Source of the DNA: Cephalotus follicularis
Lineage: Eukaryota > Streptophyta > Magnoliopsida > Oxalidales > Cephalotaceae
DNA: 64,000 nucleotides
Reading direction: 5' to 3'
Assembly (NCBI GenBank): GCA_001972305.1
Contig: BDDD01002684.1
Location: forward strand, 310,001-374,000
The position numbers and the translations under genes are program-made. Shown here piece by piece: positions 11,239 to 23,573 of the stretch. The first letter of the stretch is position 1. Each line of letters begins with the position of its first letter. The notes under the pieces are model-generated. The model ran no database searches. It was given only the letters and a program-made list of their open reading frames with translations, and was not told the DNA's origin.

Positions 11239-12581
11239 GTATCAATGCCAATGACCACCGCGGTCTAGCCCCTCTAGGATCTGGTTCAGCTATCGGATCC
11301 TCGTCATAGATTGGAGGCTCCACCATCTTTGGCCACCTCTTTCACACTACATGAATAGAACACTTTCGTTATGTCCTACAGAAAGGAACAGAAACTGTGC
11401 ACCACCGGAGCTTCAGCCAAATTCCTACTAGCTCACCGGAGCTCCGACCACGACACCATCGGATCCCAAATTGACTGATCTACCCACTGCTGGCGGAGAC
11501 TCACTAGGAAGAGCCACTGAACTCATGGACGCAGCCTGCAGCGATGAAAACTCACTGAGTTGGACTCAGTGAGTTTCGGTCAAATTGTCATGGACCGGCC
11601 GTGCCATGACTTGTCCCCAAAAGCATCGATCTTCACACCGGTGGCCAGGACTCACTATGACACACCTCAGAACCCCTAGTCACAGGCAGCAGTGAGTCTG
11701 ACTCACTGAGTTGACTCTCTCATCTTCAACAACTCCTGCCACTTCACTAAAGCGCCGCAAAACACTCGGCTCTATACTCCTCTGTCTGAAACTCATCAAG
11801 AATCGGGTCTATGTCGCCTCATCGGAGCTTCGGCCGGATCACTTGAGCTCCGGTCATGCCACCACCGGCCTCAAAAACTTAAGATCTACTCGTTGGTATT
11901 GGGGACTTGCCGTGACTTGGTGTCAAATGCTAGCCATGGGCAGAGGCGAGCCGAACTAGCTGAGTCGACTAGGCGACTAAAATCCTGAAAAAAACAACCA
12001 GAAAACACCTAAACTTTCATCAAAATTGCAAGAGCTGATCTTCTAAACAAAGATCGGCTCCACCCACGATGATAACGGTGGTGGAAGGCGAGCGGTAGAC
12101 AGTAAAGCTCTAAGCTTGCCTTCAGGGAGGAAGAAAAGAAAGAAGAAGGAGAAGAAAGGGGAGTACCTTCAAGTGAAGCTCACCGTCTCTCTCTTACCAG
12201 TCACAGGTCTCCGTTCACCGAGGCGCGTCTCTCTTTCTCTGCCATTTTTTTCTGCCCGGCGCGTTGTGCAGGTTATGCTTGCGAGCCTATTTCTCTCTCT
12301 TTTATTTTTTTCTATTTAGGGCGTCTAGCACCTTCTAGACGTGTCCCTCTCTTTTCTTTATTTATTTAAGGCATCTTTCTCAAAATATAATGATGCTCAC
12401 GCATCTATCACACGCCATTTGCTCACTATGCCCTCTCCCTTATATTATATTATGCGCCTAGCTCATTATACATATGCCACATACGTGTCTCTTTCCCAAA
12501 ATTTAAAACCATATATTACGACCACTAATCATGACCTCAAGATAAGCACTTTACTATTCTAACTGGGACACGGATGTTACA
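11239..12581 (-). mobile_element. LTR O or other retroelement sequence; right end is an LTR terminus
   Basis: The right end is firm: on the minus strand GGAGGGAGAAT is followed by TGTAACATCCGTG at 12581, a polypurine tract/LTR junction. The left boundary is not visible. Around 11220-11330 the minus strand has a short frame (starting MVEPPIYDEDP) that I do not recognise; it could be the start of a gag or chance. The segment includes a GA-rich stretch (12125-12160) and TTAAATAAATAAAG at about 12360 on the minus strand as a possible TATA region. Several degenerate ACTCACTGAGTT repeats lie at 11500-11720. Confidence 0.5.
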
Positions 12582-13509
12582 ATTCTCCCTCCATTAAGAA
12601 ATTTTGTCCCCAAAATTTTTGCTCACATCACATGGTGAAATAATCTGGGTACTGCTTGCTCATCTCACCCTTTCCTCCCAAGTAGTATTTTCTACTACGT
12701 GATTCGTCTAAAATACCTGACTATAGGTATATTTTTTTTACATAAGACTTAATCTCGTCTGTCATGGATCTATATTGGTACTTGATCACATTTATTTCTG
12801 ATAAGACCAACACATGGGAGAGATTTTTGGAACGTACTTCCTCCATACTGATATGTGGAAGATATCTTAGATACATACCGGCTCTAAAGATAAGTTAAGT
12901 ATGTATGAAACTACTACACATAGTTGGACAACCTCAAAGGTGCCAACCATTTGAAGAATACTTTATCTCCGACCTAAACTTATTGGTGTTTATGGCACCA
13001 AACCATATAAGGATATACTTGTGGTCTCTCTCGTATTACCCACTTTTTCCAAAGCGATTTGTAGGAACTTAGGATTTAGAATTCTTCTCTCCCCAACATT
13101 ATCTCATTATAAAGGGATCCTATATTTTCAACTATCTCACATTTTGTGGAGGTGTCATATCACTACTAGCCCAATAATTGCTATCATATGCGAATCTTAT
13201 CAACATAGGTGGATCTCTCGATTAGCCTTGGAGTTCATAACATGGGTCCTTAACATGACTTCTAATGTCTGTAAGATAAATTCTTATTGTCCGTATGTCT
13301 AAGGTCACAGGCTATACTGACCCTCGAACTGATACTTACTCAAGCCATATGAAGTTTGATAAATTCATATATATATATATATATATATATTATTTCCAAG
13401 CAATTCTACACCATCAATAACCCGAACTGATAGAAAATAAGTCAATTATTGAGTCGGTCATAGTCATGTCTTGCCTGTGTCTATGGAATTCCTATTACAA
13501 AGTCCATCT
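12582..13509 (-). pseudogene. pol: Highly decayed gypsy pol (integrase C-terminal half)
   Basis: Immediately left of an LTR start at 12581, the minus strand reads a polypurine-like tract, then a remnant of the chromodomain end (RKGEMSKQYPDYF). Further up are blurred copies of the integrase tail and core: the plus-strand string GCCAAACCATAT at about 12990 matches the GKRGKL region of intact relatives, and CCGTATGTCTAAGG at about 13290 matches the QTDGQSER region. The last bases before 13510 encode a blurred MDFV motif. No frame survives beyond a few dozen codons. It was split by element D. Confidence 0.6.
13370..13391. repeat. AT dinucleotide microsatellite
   Basis: An uninterrupted (AT)n run of about 20 bases inside decayed pol. 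Confidence 0.9.
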
Positions 13510-15055
13510 TGTAACGTCCCCGACCCGAGCTCGCTAATAGCTCAAAGCGAACTCCGAGGATCGGTCGCGTTACGTTGGGTGTGAAACGTTACATCCTTTG
13601 GTACTCTTCTCTAAAAGTACATTACATCATAAACTCATGTCTTGCAACATCATACATAATCTTAAATTCAAACTGTACACATAATCATCTTATATAAAGA
13701 TGTCATAACCATATCGTTGGTCTATATTTACACAGGATCATTCTTTATCATAACATATAATACAGCGAAAAACATTATCTTATTACATATCAAAACATTA
13801 ATGCAACATCATCGCATAGCCTTTCTTTCACAAAAACTCCTTCTTAAGAGCTCCCTCTAAGCTCGTAATCTCCATTCAATCATTTCCTGAAAACATTTTA
13901 TTTGAAAACACACATTGAAAGGAATGAGCTCAAAATAGCTCAGTAAGGTATTTTGTTCTGTAAACACATTTCTTCGTAACCTTTTTCTAGTCAACATATA
14001 TGACTAAAACATTTCATAAAATATATCACTTTTTTAGTTAATATCATAACTAGATCATTTTGTAAACATGAAAGTCATAAAAACTTTAATGAACCCTTTA
14101 CACCGCTTCACCGGGGCATTGTGCACTCCCCGATTACTATCCTTACATCACATGCATGTCCGTGAGCATCTCGCTCCATTAACATTGAGCATCTCACTCC
14201 ATTCCCCCTGGATCGCAATCCAAGGGTGGTTCATTCATCATTTACTTTGAGTGATCAGCTCAATGCATTCATAAAAATCATTTCATAACATTTTTTTCAC
14301 AATTCATAAACCTTTCTCTTCATTTGAGTAATTGACTCAAATGAGTTCATAAAAACAATTTTGCATAGCTTTGCTAAAACTGATAATTCATATAGAAATA
14401 AGTATTTTCAGAGAAAACGTATAATATAAACATTAAAGTAGACATCTTTACAAATTCAGAAAGCTCAAGATCATAATAATTGGTTGAGAATTGAATCCGT
14501 TATGAATTTTTGAAAGTGGCTGATTCCATATGAAAACAGAGCATGAGCAGTAAAATGAAACATTGATTCTCATCAAGAATTCGATAGAATTTCGAGATAC
14601 ATAAAACCTAAAAGTTAAAGATGACATCTTAAGGTTTTCAAAACATCCAACCATTTAATTTTTCATCAAGAAATGAGAAATATATGATTTAAAGAATTTG
14701 CTGCATAATCTAGGAATAAAACAGTACTCAAACAGTAATTTAAAATATTGATTTTCATCAAGAAATCGATAGAATCTTGAAACATACAAAGCATAACAGT
14801 TAAAGAGGACATCCGAAACTTTCCAGAACATTCAACCATTCAAAAATTCATCAATAATTGAGCAAGATATCAATAAAACCATCTACTATAAAATTGGAAG
14901 TAAAACAGGGGATACTTTGTAGAAAATGGCTATAGGATTTCCTTACTTTGCTTTAGAATTTCTTTCTCTTTTGCTCTCCCACGAATTCTCCACTTCACTC
15001 TCAGCAGGAACACTTTCCTTCTCAGCCAAAATGACTGAGTTCAACCCCCTTTGCC

Positions 15056-15063
15056 ATTAAATA
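15056..15063 (-). promoter_or_regulatory. TATA-like box of LTR D
   Basis: TATTTAAT on the minus strand, conserved with TATTTAATGG at 19982 in the D' copy and located downstream of the motif cluster in both. Confidence 0.5.
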
Positions 15064-15284
15064 GCATGGTTACTTGGGAGGCAAGTCTTCTCCCCCTCTC
15101 ACATAACTCAACTCCCTCTCTTGGCAGCCCATGTGCTCAAATTCAGCCAATCCAAGTGATGACACTTGTTAGATCATCTGATAACATCTCAAATCATCCT
15201 CCCCTAGCCTACCACATGTCCAAAATTAAAGATTTTTACTCACAAAATGCTAAAAAGTCAGATTTTGCAATTTGTCTATAGCTC

Positions 15285-15545
15285 AAAGCGTCGACGTTTT
15301 CTCCCTAAGCGTCGCCGGTCACGGGCTTGTCCCGAGTTCTCCAACTTCTATCCCGACTAAAGCGCTGACGCTTTCTTACAAAGCATCGCCGCTTTAAGTC
15401 TCGTCCAGTTCAACTGACACACTTGACTTCAACGTGTCGATGTTTACAATTAGAGCGTCGTCCGTTGCCCAAAGCGTCGACTCTTTTAATAAAATTGTCG
15501 GCGCTTTAGACATCTTTGTCAACTCTTAACCTTTTAGATTGACAC
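15285..15545. repeat. GCGTCGACG-type cluster in U3 of LTR D
   Basis: About eight copies: GCGTCGACGTT, GCGTCGCCGG, GCGCTGACGC, GCATCGCCGC, GTGTCGATG, GCGTCGTCCG, GCGTCGACTC and TGTCGGCGC. They lie upstream of the TATA-like box on the element strand. Confidence 0.85.
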
Positions 15546-15595
15546 TTTCAACGTGACATTCATCCAAAACAAATAGCGAATTTCAATTTTCTTCT

Positions 15596-15690
15596 GGGGG
15601 CGCTGCCCCTGAGCCCCTGCCTGCTGACCGGGCAGCGGGACCCCCCCGTCCACTCACCGGGGAGCGGAACCCCCGAACCCCCTGAGCGTA
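15596..15690. repeat. GC-rich hairpin module of D-family LTRs
   Basis: An island of G/C runs in AT-rich surroundings with several self-complementary segments (GGGGGCGCTGCCCC, a GGGCAGCGGG arm, a GGGGAGCGGAACCCCC arm). The same module is at 19311-19384 in D' and a piece of it starts the 5' LTR remnant at 25424. Confidence 0.75.
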
Positions 15691-15825
15691 GGGTCATACT
15701 ACGGGTCCCTTGAACTATTTGCCAATTTACACAATAGAAATCATCTTTCCATACTTAATATCTTTAATGGAAATTCGGGTCATTACAATCTAACCTCCTT
15801 ACAAAAATTTTGTCCTCAAAATTTG

Positions 15826-17472
15826 TTATACATTAGACTTAAAAAGATGAGGGTACTATTGTCTCATGGTGTCTTCCAACTCCCAGGTGGCTTCTTCAAC
15901 TTCGTGGTTTTTCCATAAAACTTTTACTAACGGAACGGTCTTGGTCCTCAGGAATTGTTCTTTGTAATCCAGGATCTCCACTGGTTGCTCATTGTATCAT
16001 AGGTCTTCATACACTTGAATAGGCTCAACTCTTAGAACATGAGATGGGTTGGCCATATATTTCCGTAGTAGCGATACATGGAATACGTTGTGTACATGAG
16101 ATAGACTTGGTGGCAAGGCAAGCTTATACGCAACTTCTCCTATCTTTTCTAAAATCTCATATGGTCCAATGTATCGGGGACTAAGCTTTCCCTTCTTGCC
16201 AAACCGTATCACTCCTTTCCATGGCGATACCTTGAGAAAAACGTGATCTCCCACTTGAAACTGTAGCTCTCTCCGTCTCTTGTCCGCATAGCACTTCTGT
16301 CTACTTTGCGCCGTTAAGAGGCGTTTCCGTATCAGCTTCACTTTTTCAGTAGTTACTTGTACCATTTCTGGTGCCAATAACTCCCGTTCTCCTACCTCTT
16401 CCCAATAGATAGGCATTCGACATCTTCGTCCATAAAGAGCTTCAAAAGGTGCCATCTGTATGCTAGCTTGGAAACTGTTGTTGTAAGCAAACTCAACCAG
16501 AGTGACATGCTATTCCCAATTCCCTTGGAAATCTATAACACAAGCACGTAACATGTCTTCCAATGTCTGTATAGTCCGTTCTGATTGCCCGTCTATTTGC
16601 GGATGGTACGTCGTACTGAAATTCAACCTTGTGCCCAAAGCATTCTGTAAACTCTTCCAAAAGTGTGACGTGAAACGGGGATCTCGATCCGAAATGATCG
16701 ATACTGGTACACCATGTAGTCTGATGATCTCTTGTTCATAAATCCTTTCTAGATGACTCAATGAATGACTGCCTTTGATCGGTAGAAAATGAGCAGATTT
16801 TGTTAATCGGTCCACAACTACCCATATTGCATTATTCCCTTTAGCAGTCTTGTCACGAAGTCCATACTAATATGCTCCCACTTCCATTATGGTATGGGAA
16901 GCGACTGTAAGGTTCCTTTCAGCAACTGATGCTCAGCTTTCACTTGTTGACAAACAAGACATCTTGACACAAAGTCCGCAATTTCTCTTTTCATATTATT
17001 CCATCAGTAGAGATCTCGCAAATCTCTATACATCTTTGTACTTCCAGGGTGTACTGAGAAATTTGAACTATGTGCTTTCATCATTAGTTCCTCTTTCAAT
17101 TCTGCCTTATCTGGAACGCATAATCTTGTATCAAATCTCAATACGTTGTCGGCTCCCAAGTTGAAGCGCGATACTTTTCCATTCCTTACTCCCTCTACTA
17201 TCTCCTTAAATTCCAAGTCCTCAAACTGACTTTGCTTTATTCTCTCAACTAGAGAAGATTGTGCTATGACTTGAAATAGGGAAGCCCCTTCTCCTTTTCT
17301 TAGCACTTCCAAGTTCATCCGTTGGAAATCTCTTATCAATTCTTCCTGTGTAGTGATCATCATAGCCAAGTTCCCCGTACTATTTCGACTTAGGGCGTCT
17401 GCCACAACATTCGCTTTATCCGGATGGTATTGAATGGTGCAATCTTAATCCTTGATAAGCTTTAACCATCTC
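15826..17472 (-). pseudogene. pol: Element D pol, distal part: end of RNase H, integrase, chromodomain
   Basis: On the minus strand this resumes after LTR E at the RWLKLIKD motif near the RNase H end, then [16 protein letters not shown]. The integrase zinc finger ([25 protein letters not shown]) and catalytic core follow ([36 protein letters not shown]), then APFEALYGRRC, GDHVFLKVSPW, GPYEILEKIGE and HVHNVFHVSLLRKY, and a chromodomain-like tail ending at a TAA at 15826-15828. Premature stops occur at about 17448, 17004, 16905, 16487, 15997 and 15850; several are TGA replacing TGG or CGA. Integrase would insert the cDNA and the chromodomain would target chromatin. This copy cannot encode it. 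Confidence 0.9.
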
Positions 17473-17555
17473 TGACACAACCCGTCCCTTTAACCTTACC
17501 CTTAACCGACGAGTCGTGCCTTTAAAAAAAACTAACTACGATACACTTAACACAG

Positions 17556-17612
17556 TTTCCCAGATAGTCACCCATCATAAAATTGCTCTCGCGTGAGCAC
17601 GCTTAACAATAG
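17556..17612 (-). other. 5S-rRNA-derived segment in LTR E
   Basis: The minus strand reads GTTAAGCGTGCT, then GCGAGAG, then GATGGGTGAC and CTGGGAA, in the order and spacing of plant 5S rRNA from about nucleotide 45 to 100. That span includes the A-box and C-box of the internal Pol III promoter. The copy is less exact than those in element H. Confidence 0.7.
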
Positions 17613-19313
17613 AGATTCTACAATAACTTAAACATAAGTCCTCTTCTATCATGTTAACCATATATTCAATCATTATTTTTATAACTTATTACCTGAAGAT
17701 TCATTGTTTACTTACATTTCTGACCTCCTTAAATCCATTAGCATCATTTTAATGTCACAATTACTTCTTAAACACATAATTAAAATGATTTATTTGTCCA
17801 TTTTAATAGGGTGGAATTTCTGCAGAAAAACTGCAAGAGTTCCCCCTAAAATGGACATTTCCCAAAATTTTCACCTGTAGGAAAGTCACAGTTTATATAT
17901 TCCACACTCCCGAAGGAGGAATCAACAGTTCATTCTAGTTCTTTTTCTATCGCAGGATCATCAAAAATCATACTAGTTTCATCACACTACTGTGCAATCA
18001 TAAATTCTCAAAATTGAACAGTAACTAAACAATTACCAACTATCACATATAACAAAATAACCCAAAATGCCCAAATGTATGCATGTGGAACTGGCCATGA
18101 CTGCCAGTGAATGATGCCTGGGCCTGTGGTCTACCTCCAAAACTTGCTACTATCTAACTGGATTGTCCACTGCTGCCTCAACTGCAAAATAAATCTGGGA
18201 GGAGGTTAGTCCAGTGACTAAGTGAGTAGGGACAAAGCATTCCCTGATACATCCCTTAAGAATCGAGATGTGCTGAAGGAAATATATATGGATCAAAATA
18301 CATTCCAAAGATAATTTCAAATAAACACAAGGAAGAAATTTCATTACGATAAGTCTCCACAAACTTAAAAACTCAACAATAAAAGTAAATGACATAATCG
18401 AAAGAAAGGATACAAACTCTAGATATAAACAAGTAAATTCAATGAAAACAGTCAGAACTCAAGAAATGTGCCCACGTAACAAAAAAATCTAGCGATGTCG
18501 GTACAACTATAATGTTATGATCATATATATACCATCATCATATAATAATATCTGCGGCAATAATATCAGGCCAATAGGCTATAGGATGTGTACATCATCC
18601 TTCATACACCGGTGCAAAGTGCCTATGGTAAACGGCACGCACCCCACAACCACCAAGGGCATGCGTGTAAGCGGCATGTACCCCACCCTTTACGATGGGT
18701 GTACATGTAAGCAACACTATAAGGGTACCAGCATCAGAATATAAAACACTATCACATACCATAATGATAATCATATGGGAAGGTGACATTGACACCCAGA
18801 GCCAGAATAACCATATACACATCAAAAATATCACATATCACAACAATGGGATAATGAGTATCGAAATGAAATACGGGATCCAAATCCCAATCGGACTATC
18901 ACAAATCATGTATACAAAAGGGCACATATGATACAAGAATCTCAAAGACAATAAAATAAAGGAAGGGAATGTCCCACTCACAGATTTTGGAAGTCGATTA
19001 ATGTGGACTAGGCCCCCGATTGCTCCGGATCGGATACAGGATTCTTGTCTACAATAGCATTATATAGATATCTCATTAATTACATTTCCTACGCTTAAAC
19101 ATATAGAATGCATGAAATGCACATATGCGCTACTTTATGCATTAACATGTCGTATCGAAGTGAAACTTTCCAGATCATAATTAAAAGATCCCAGTATTCT
19201 GTTGTAAGGACCCAAAATTCCATGTAAGATATTAATTGTGTTTTCTATTGTGTAATTGGAATATATTTCAAGGGACCCATAGTATGACCCTACGCTCGGG
19301 AAGTACGGGGGTT

Positions 19314-19384
19314 CCGCTCCCCGGTGAGCGGACGGGGGGTCCCGCTGCCCGGACAGCGGGCAGGGGTTCAGGGGGCAGCGCCCC
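19314..19384 (+). repeat. Consecutive GC-rich hairpins in LTR D'
   Basis: Perfect stems: CCGCTC (19314-19319) with GAGCGG (19326-19331), loop CCCGGT; CCCGCTG (19341-19347) with CAGCGGG (19354-19360), loop CCCGGA; and a third, GGGGCAGCGCCCC, near 19372-19384. The two first loops differ by one base. Confidence 0.85.
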
Positions 19385-19430
19385 TAGAAGAAAATTTTAT
19401 TGGGTAATTGTTTTGGATGAATGTCGATCT

Positions 19431-19654
19431 AAAAGGCTAAGAGTTGACAAAACTGTCTAAAAAGAGTCGACGTTTTTATTGAAGGAGTCGATGCCTTGGG
19501 TAGCAAAAAGGCTAAGAGTTGACAAAACTGTCTAAAAAGAGTCGACGTTTTTATTGAAGGAGTCGACGCCTTGGGTAGCAAAAAGGCTAAGAGTTGACAA
19601 AACTGTCTAAAAAGAGTCGACGTTTTTATTGAAGGAGTCGACGCCTTGGGTAGC
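19431..19654 (+). repeat. 75-bp unit repeated three times in tandem, two GTCGAC motifs per unit
   Basis: Copies are at 19431-19504, 19505-19579 and 19580-19654. Each contains GAGTTGACAA, GAGTCGACGTT and GAGTCGACGCC (GTCGATGCC in the first). They are nearly identical, so the amplification is recent relative to the LTR. LTR D has only one equivalent segment. Confidence 0.92.
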
Positions 19655-22600
19655 AGTCGACGTCTTAATTTTAAACGTCGATGCGTTGAAGTTATATGCG
19701 TCAGTTGACCTGGACGAAGACTTAAAGGCGTCGACGCCTTTGAGGAAGAGGTCGACGTCTTCGCTACAGACAAAAGGTAAAATCTGACTTTTTGGCATTT
19801 TGTGAGTAAAATTCTTTAATTGGGGACAAGTGACAGGCCAGGGGAGGATGCTATAAGGTTTTATCTGGGGATCTAACAAGTGCAACACTTAGATTGGTTA
19901 AAATTTTGTCACATGGGCTGCCAAGATAGGTAATTGAGTGTGTGAGAGGGGGGAAGAAACTTACCCCATAAGCCATCCTTCTATTTAATGGCAAGGAAGC
20001 TTGAAGTCAGTCAATTTGGGCTAAGAAAGAAAGTGTTTCTGCAGATAGGGAAGTGGAGAATTCGTGGAGAGCAAAAGAGAAAGGAATTATAAAGCAAATA
20101 TAAGGAAATTCTATACCCATTCTTGTCAAAGCTTCCCCTGTTTTGTTCTTAATTTTACAGCAGATTCTTTTATTGATAACTTGTTCAATTCTCAATGGAT
20201 TTTCAAATGGTTGGATGTTCTGGAAACTTTAGAATGTTCTCTTCAACTGTTATTCTTTGAATGTTTCAAGATTCTATCGTCTTCTTGATGGAAATCCAAG
20301 TTTTAAATTGCTGTTCAGGCACTGTTTTATTCCTGGATTATGCAGTAGCTTATTTAAATCACATTTCACTCGTTTCTTGATGAAAAATTAAATGGCTGGA
20401 TGTTTTGAAAACCTTAAGATGTCCTATTTAACTGTTATGTTATATGAATCTCGAAATTATGTCGAATTCTTGATGAGAATCAAGGATTCATTTTACTGCT
20501 CATGCCCTGTTTTCTTAAGAAATCAGCCACTTTCAAAAATTCGTAGAGGATTCAATTCTCAATCAATTGTTGTGATCTTGAGCTTTCTGAAGTCGTAAAC
20601 ATGTCTACTTTAATGTTCATGGTTTAAGTTTTTACTGAAAAGGCTTAATTCTATATGAATTACTAGATTTCGCAAAGTGATGCAAAACTGATTTTTATGA
20701 ACTATTTGAGTAAATTCTCAAATAAAGAGAAAAGTTTATGGATTGTGAAAGAGATGTTATGAAATGATTTTTATGGTTACTTTGAGCTGATCACTCAAAG
20801 TAAATGATGAATGAACCGCCCTTGGTTTGTAATCCAAGGGGAATGGAGCGAGATTGCTCAAAGTTAATGGAGCCGAGCGTGCTCACAGACATGTATGTGA
20901 TGTAAGGATAGTAATCGGGGAGTGCAGAATGCCCCGGTGAAGCGGTATAAAGGGGTTCATTAAGGTTTTTATGACTTTTATGTTTACGAAATGATCTAGT
21001 TATGATATTAACTAGAAAAGTGATATGTTTTATGAAATGTTCTAGTTATATATATATATTGACTAGAAAAATGTTATGATGAAATGTGTTTACTATAAAA
21101 ACACCTTACTGAGCTATTTTGAGCTCATTCCTGTCAATGTTGTTTTCAAATAAAATGTTTTCAGGAAATGAATGAGTGGAGAATGCGAGCTTAGAGGAAG
21201 CTCTTAAGAAGGAATTTTTGAGAAACGAAGGCTATGCGATGATATTCGCATTATTGTTTTGTTATGTAATAAGAATAATGTTTTTCCGCTGTAATGTAAA
21301 AGAATGATCCTGTGTAATGTAGATTAACGATATGATTATGACATCTTTATTTAAGATGATTATGTGTAAAGTTTGGATTTAAGGTTATGTACGATGTTGC
21401 GAGATATGAGTTTATGATGTATGGTACTTTTAGAGAATAGTACCAAAGGATGTAACGTTTCACACCCAACGTAGCGCAACCGATCTTTGGAGTTCGTTTT
21501 GAGCTATTAGCGAGCTAGGATCGGGGTCGCTACATCTGTCATTCGAAAATCAAGTGAAACTGACAAGCTAAGCTCTACTCTTCTTTGTAAAGTCGTTGCT
21601 AGACGTGTTTTCCGCAAAAGCAAAAGTTAATGCTCATTTACTATTTTTAAAGATCAAATGGAGTTGAAACTTTGGAAAAGGTGTTTATTCCTACCCAAGA
21701 GCCTACCACTGAAAAATAAAATCAAACCGATGACCGGATCTATGAGCTACTTTGAAAAACTAAGATTTGAACATTTTTCCGTAAAAACTACAAAAACGAA
21801 ACTTTTTGTCCAAAATCATATCCGTTTGACACCAAACTTTTAGGAATGTGTATAAATGTAGCTAGGATCCTGTTTCTCAAAAATAAATTCAAACGGATAA
21901 GCAGAGCTATAAGCTCCTTTGTAGAATTACCGTTTTAAAACGATTTTAGCATAACTTCACACTTTTTGGTCTAAACCAAGTCCGTTTGGTACGAAACTTT
22001 ACAGATAATATTTAAACCTATCCTAAGGTCTACCATTAAAATTTCAAGTCAATCGGACCACTCTAGGTCTGAAAAGTGATAAAAACGCAATTTCGACGAC
22101 ACGGCCGCTAAAATTGCCGATATCAACCAATAACTCAATTCAACCATTCTAGTGAAGTGATTTTTTTGGCACACATAAACTAGACATGTAGAAAAACATT
22201 ATGTCTCGAAATGAAGTTGATATGACGGTTAGATCACAAGATAGAGCAAAGGAAACAAGACGGTACAAATCTACCGCAACAGAAATTTTATGCTTGACCC
22301 AGCCACAAAAATAAATTATTTGATAGAGATCCGCTGATCCAATCGAATTGAAATTTTAAGGGCAGTAACTAGACTCATGGAGGACTAACATATAAAAATT
22401 TCAGTTCAAAAATATGATTAAAACACAAGATACGATCAAAACAAAATATCAAAAAAGTTGCTGGAAATCTGAAAAACAAAAATTACAAACCAGAAATTTA
22501 GATAACAATTTGGCATAAAAACAGCAGTAATTTTTCACCATAATGCTTCAATTACTAGCTCAATAAACTAACATAATCCATCTTTAAAACTTCAAAAAAA

Positions 22601-23573
22601 TCAGCCCTTCAATTCCCCTTGAAGAACCCGAATTCATCCATTCTTAACATCCATTAAAATCATAACAAAACATCATCTCCTATTTTTCCTTATAAACCAG
22701 AATTTTTAAGAGATCAAAATAGCAAGCAATTTATGTAAGTTCAACTCACTAACAACTATAATCATCTTCAAAACCACAGTGAAAATCAACTTCTCTTTCA
22801 ATTTTTAAGAAACCCGAAATGAAGGAGATAGAAGAAAAATCAAATCATGTTATAAAGCTTCAATTTTAATCTAGCTTTCACTCATTACTCAAGGTTAATT
22901 CCTCACTTTAACGAATTTCTCTAACATACAATTTCAATAACTTAATAAAATCTCAATTTACAATGCAAGGTAGGTAAAGAACTTACAAGAATATAGGTGA
23001 AGCTTGGGAGAAGAATCACTCTAGTTGGTTTCCTTGAAGAATTCTTGAAGAAATGGAGAACTCGTGCGGAGAATCGGTTCGGCCAAATGGAAGAAATGAA
23101 AATGCCATTTTCTGCACTTGCTAAGTCCCTTTTTACGTGAAGAATGGAGAGTTTACTAGAAGTTTAAAGACTTATGTAGAATGTGGGCCGGTGTTAGATG
23201 AAGAGAAGAGATATTTTTGGGCTAAAATTTGACAATTTCGGCTACACTAGGAAGGGGGAAAAGCTTGGGCCAATTCTTGCATGTTTTACACAATAATTGG
23301 ACCTTATTCATAAAGAAAATTTGGGCTTCAACTACACATATAAATCAGCCATGCCAAGGAGGGAATCTTTGCACTTTAAACTAATGGGAATAACACATAA
23401 TCCACTTATATAATTAGCCCATAATAAAATTTAACAACTTTGGTCCCAAATAATGTAGTTCATGCCTTGTTTAATCATCAAAGATCCATAATTATTATAC
23501 ATGGCATGCACACACATAAAATGCATTCTTAAACGATTATAGTCCAAAATTTAACGCGGGGTGTTACAATCTC

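Larger units (their letters stand above)
13510..15787 (-). mobile_element. 3' LTR of element D (2.28 kb)
   Basis: Minus-strand termini TGTAATGACCCGAATTTCC (15787) and GGGGACGTTACA (13510). It holds a GC-rich hairpin module (15596-15690), a GTCGAC cluster (15285-15545) and a TATTTAAT box (15056-15063). It aligns along its length with solo LTR D' at 19203-21534 in opposite orientation. Confidence 0.9.
19203..21534 (+). mobile_element. Solo LTR D' (D family, 2.33 kb) inserted in LTR E
   Basis: Target-site duplication TCTGT at 19198-19202 and 21535-21539. Plus-strand termini are TGTAAGGACCC and CGGGGTCGCTACA. It is the reverse-oriented counterpart of LTR D: GC-rich hairpin module 19311-19384, motif cluster 19425-19765, TATTTAATGG at 19982, and a matching right end (CGAGCTAGGATCGGGG against the D terminus). 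No internal sequence is present. Confidence 0.92.
17473..23568 (-). mobile_element. Solo LTR E (H family, about 3.76 kb) inserted in D pol, itself carrying D'
   Basis: Target-site duplication ATCTC at 17468-17472 and 23569-23573. Removing it restores continuity of the RNase H frame of D on both sides. Termini on the plus strand are TGACACAACCCGTCCC and GCGGGGTGTTACA. It aligns with the H LTRs (43569-47311) at many blocks, for example the GAAGGAGGAATCA region at 17910. A 5S-rRNA-like segment lies at 17556-17612. The 21540-23568 part is AT-rich and non-coding. Confidence 0.9.

Noticed and set aside
11096..11326. Minus-strand frame MVEPPIYDEDP... as a gag start
   Set aside because: No primer site in the right orientation next to it and no further gag motif. 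Kept only as an unassigned observation.
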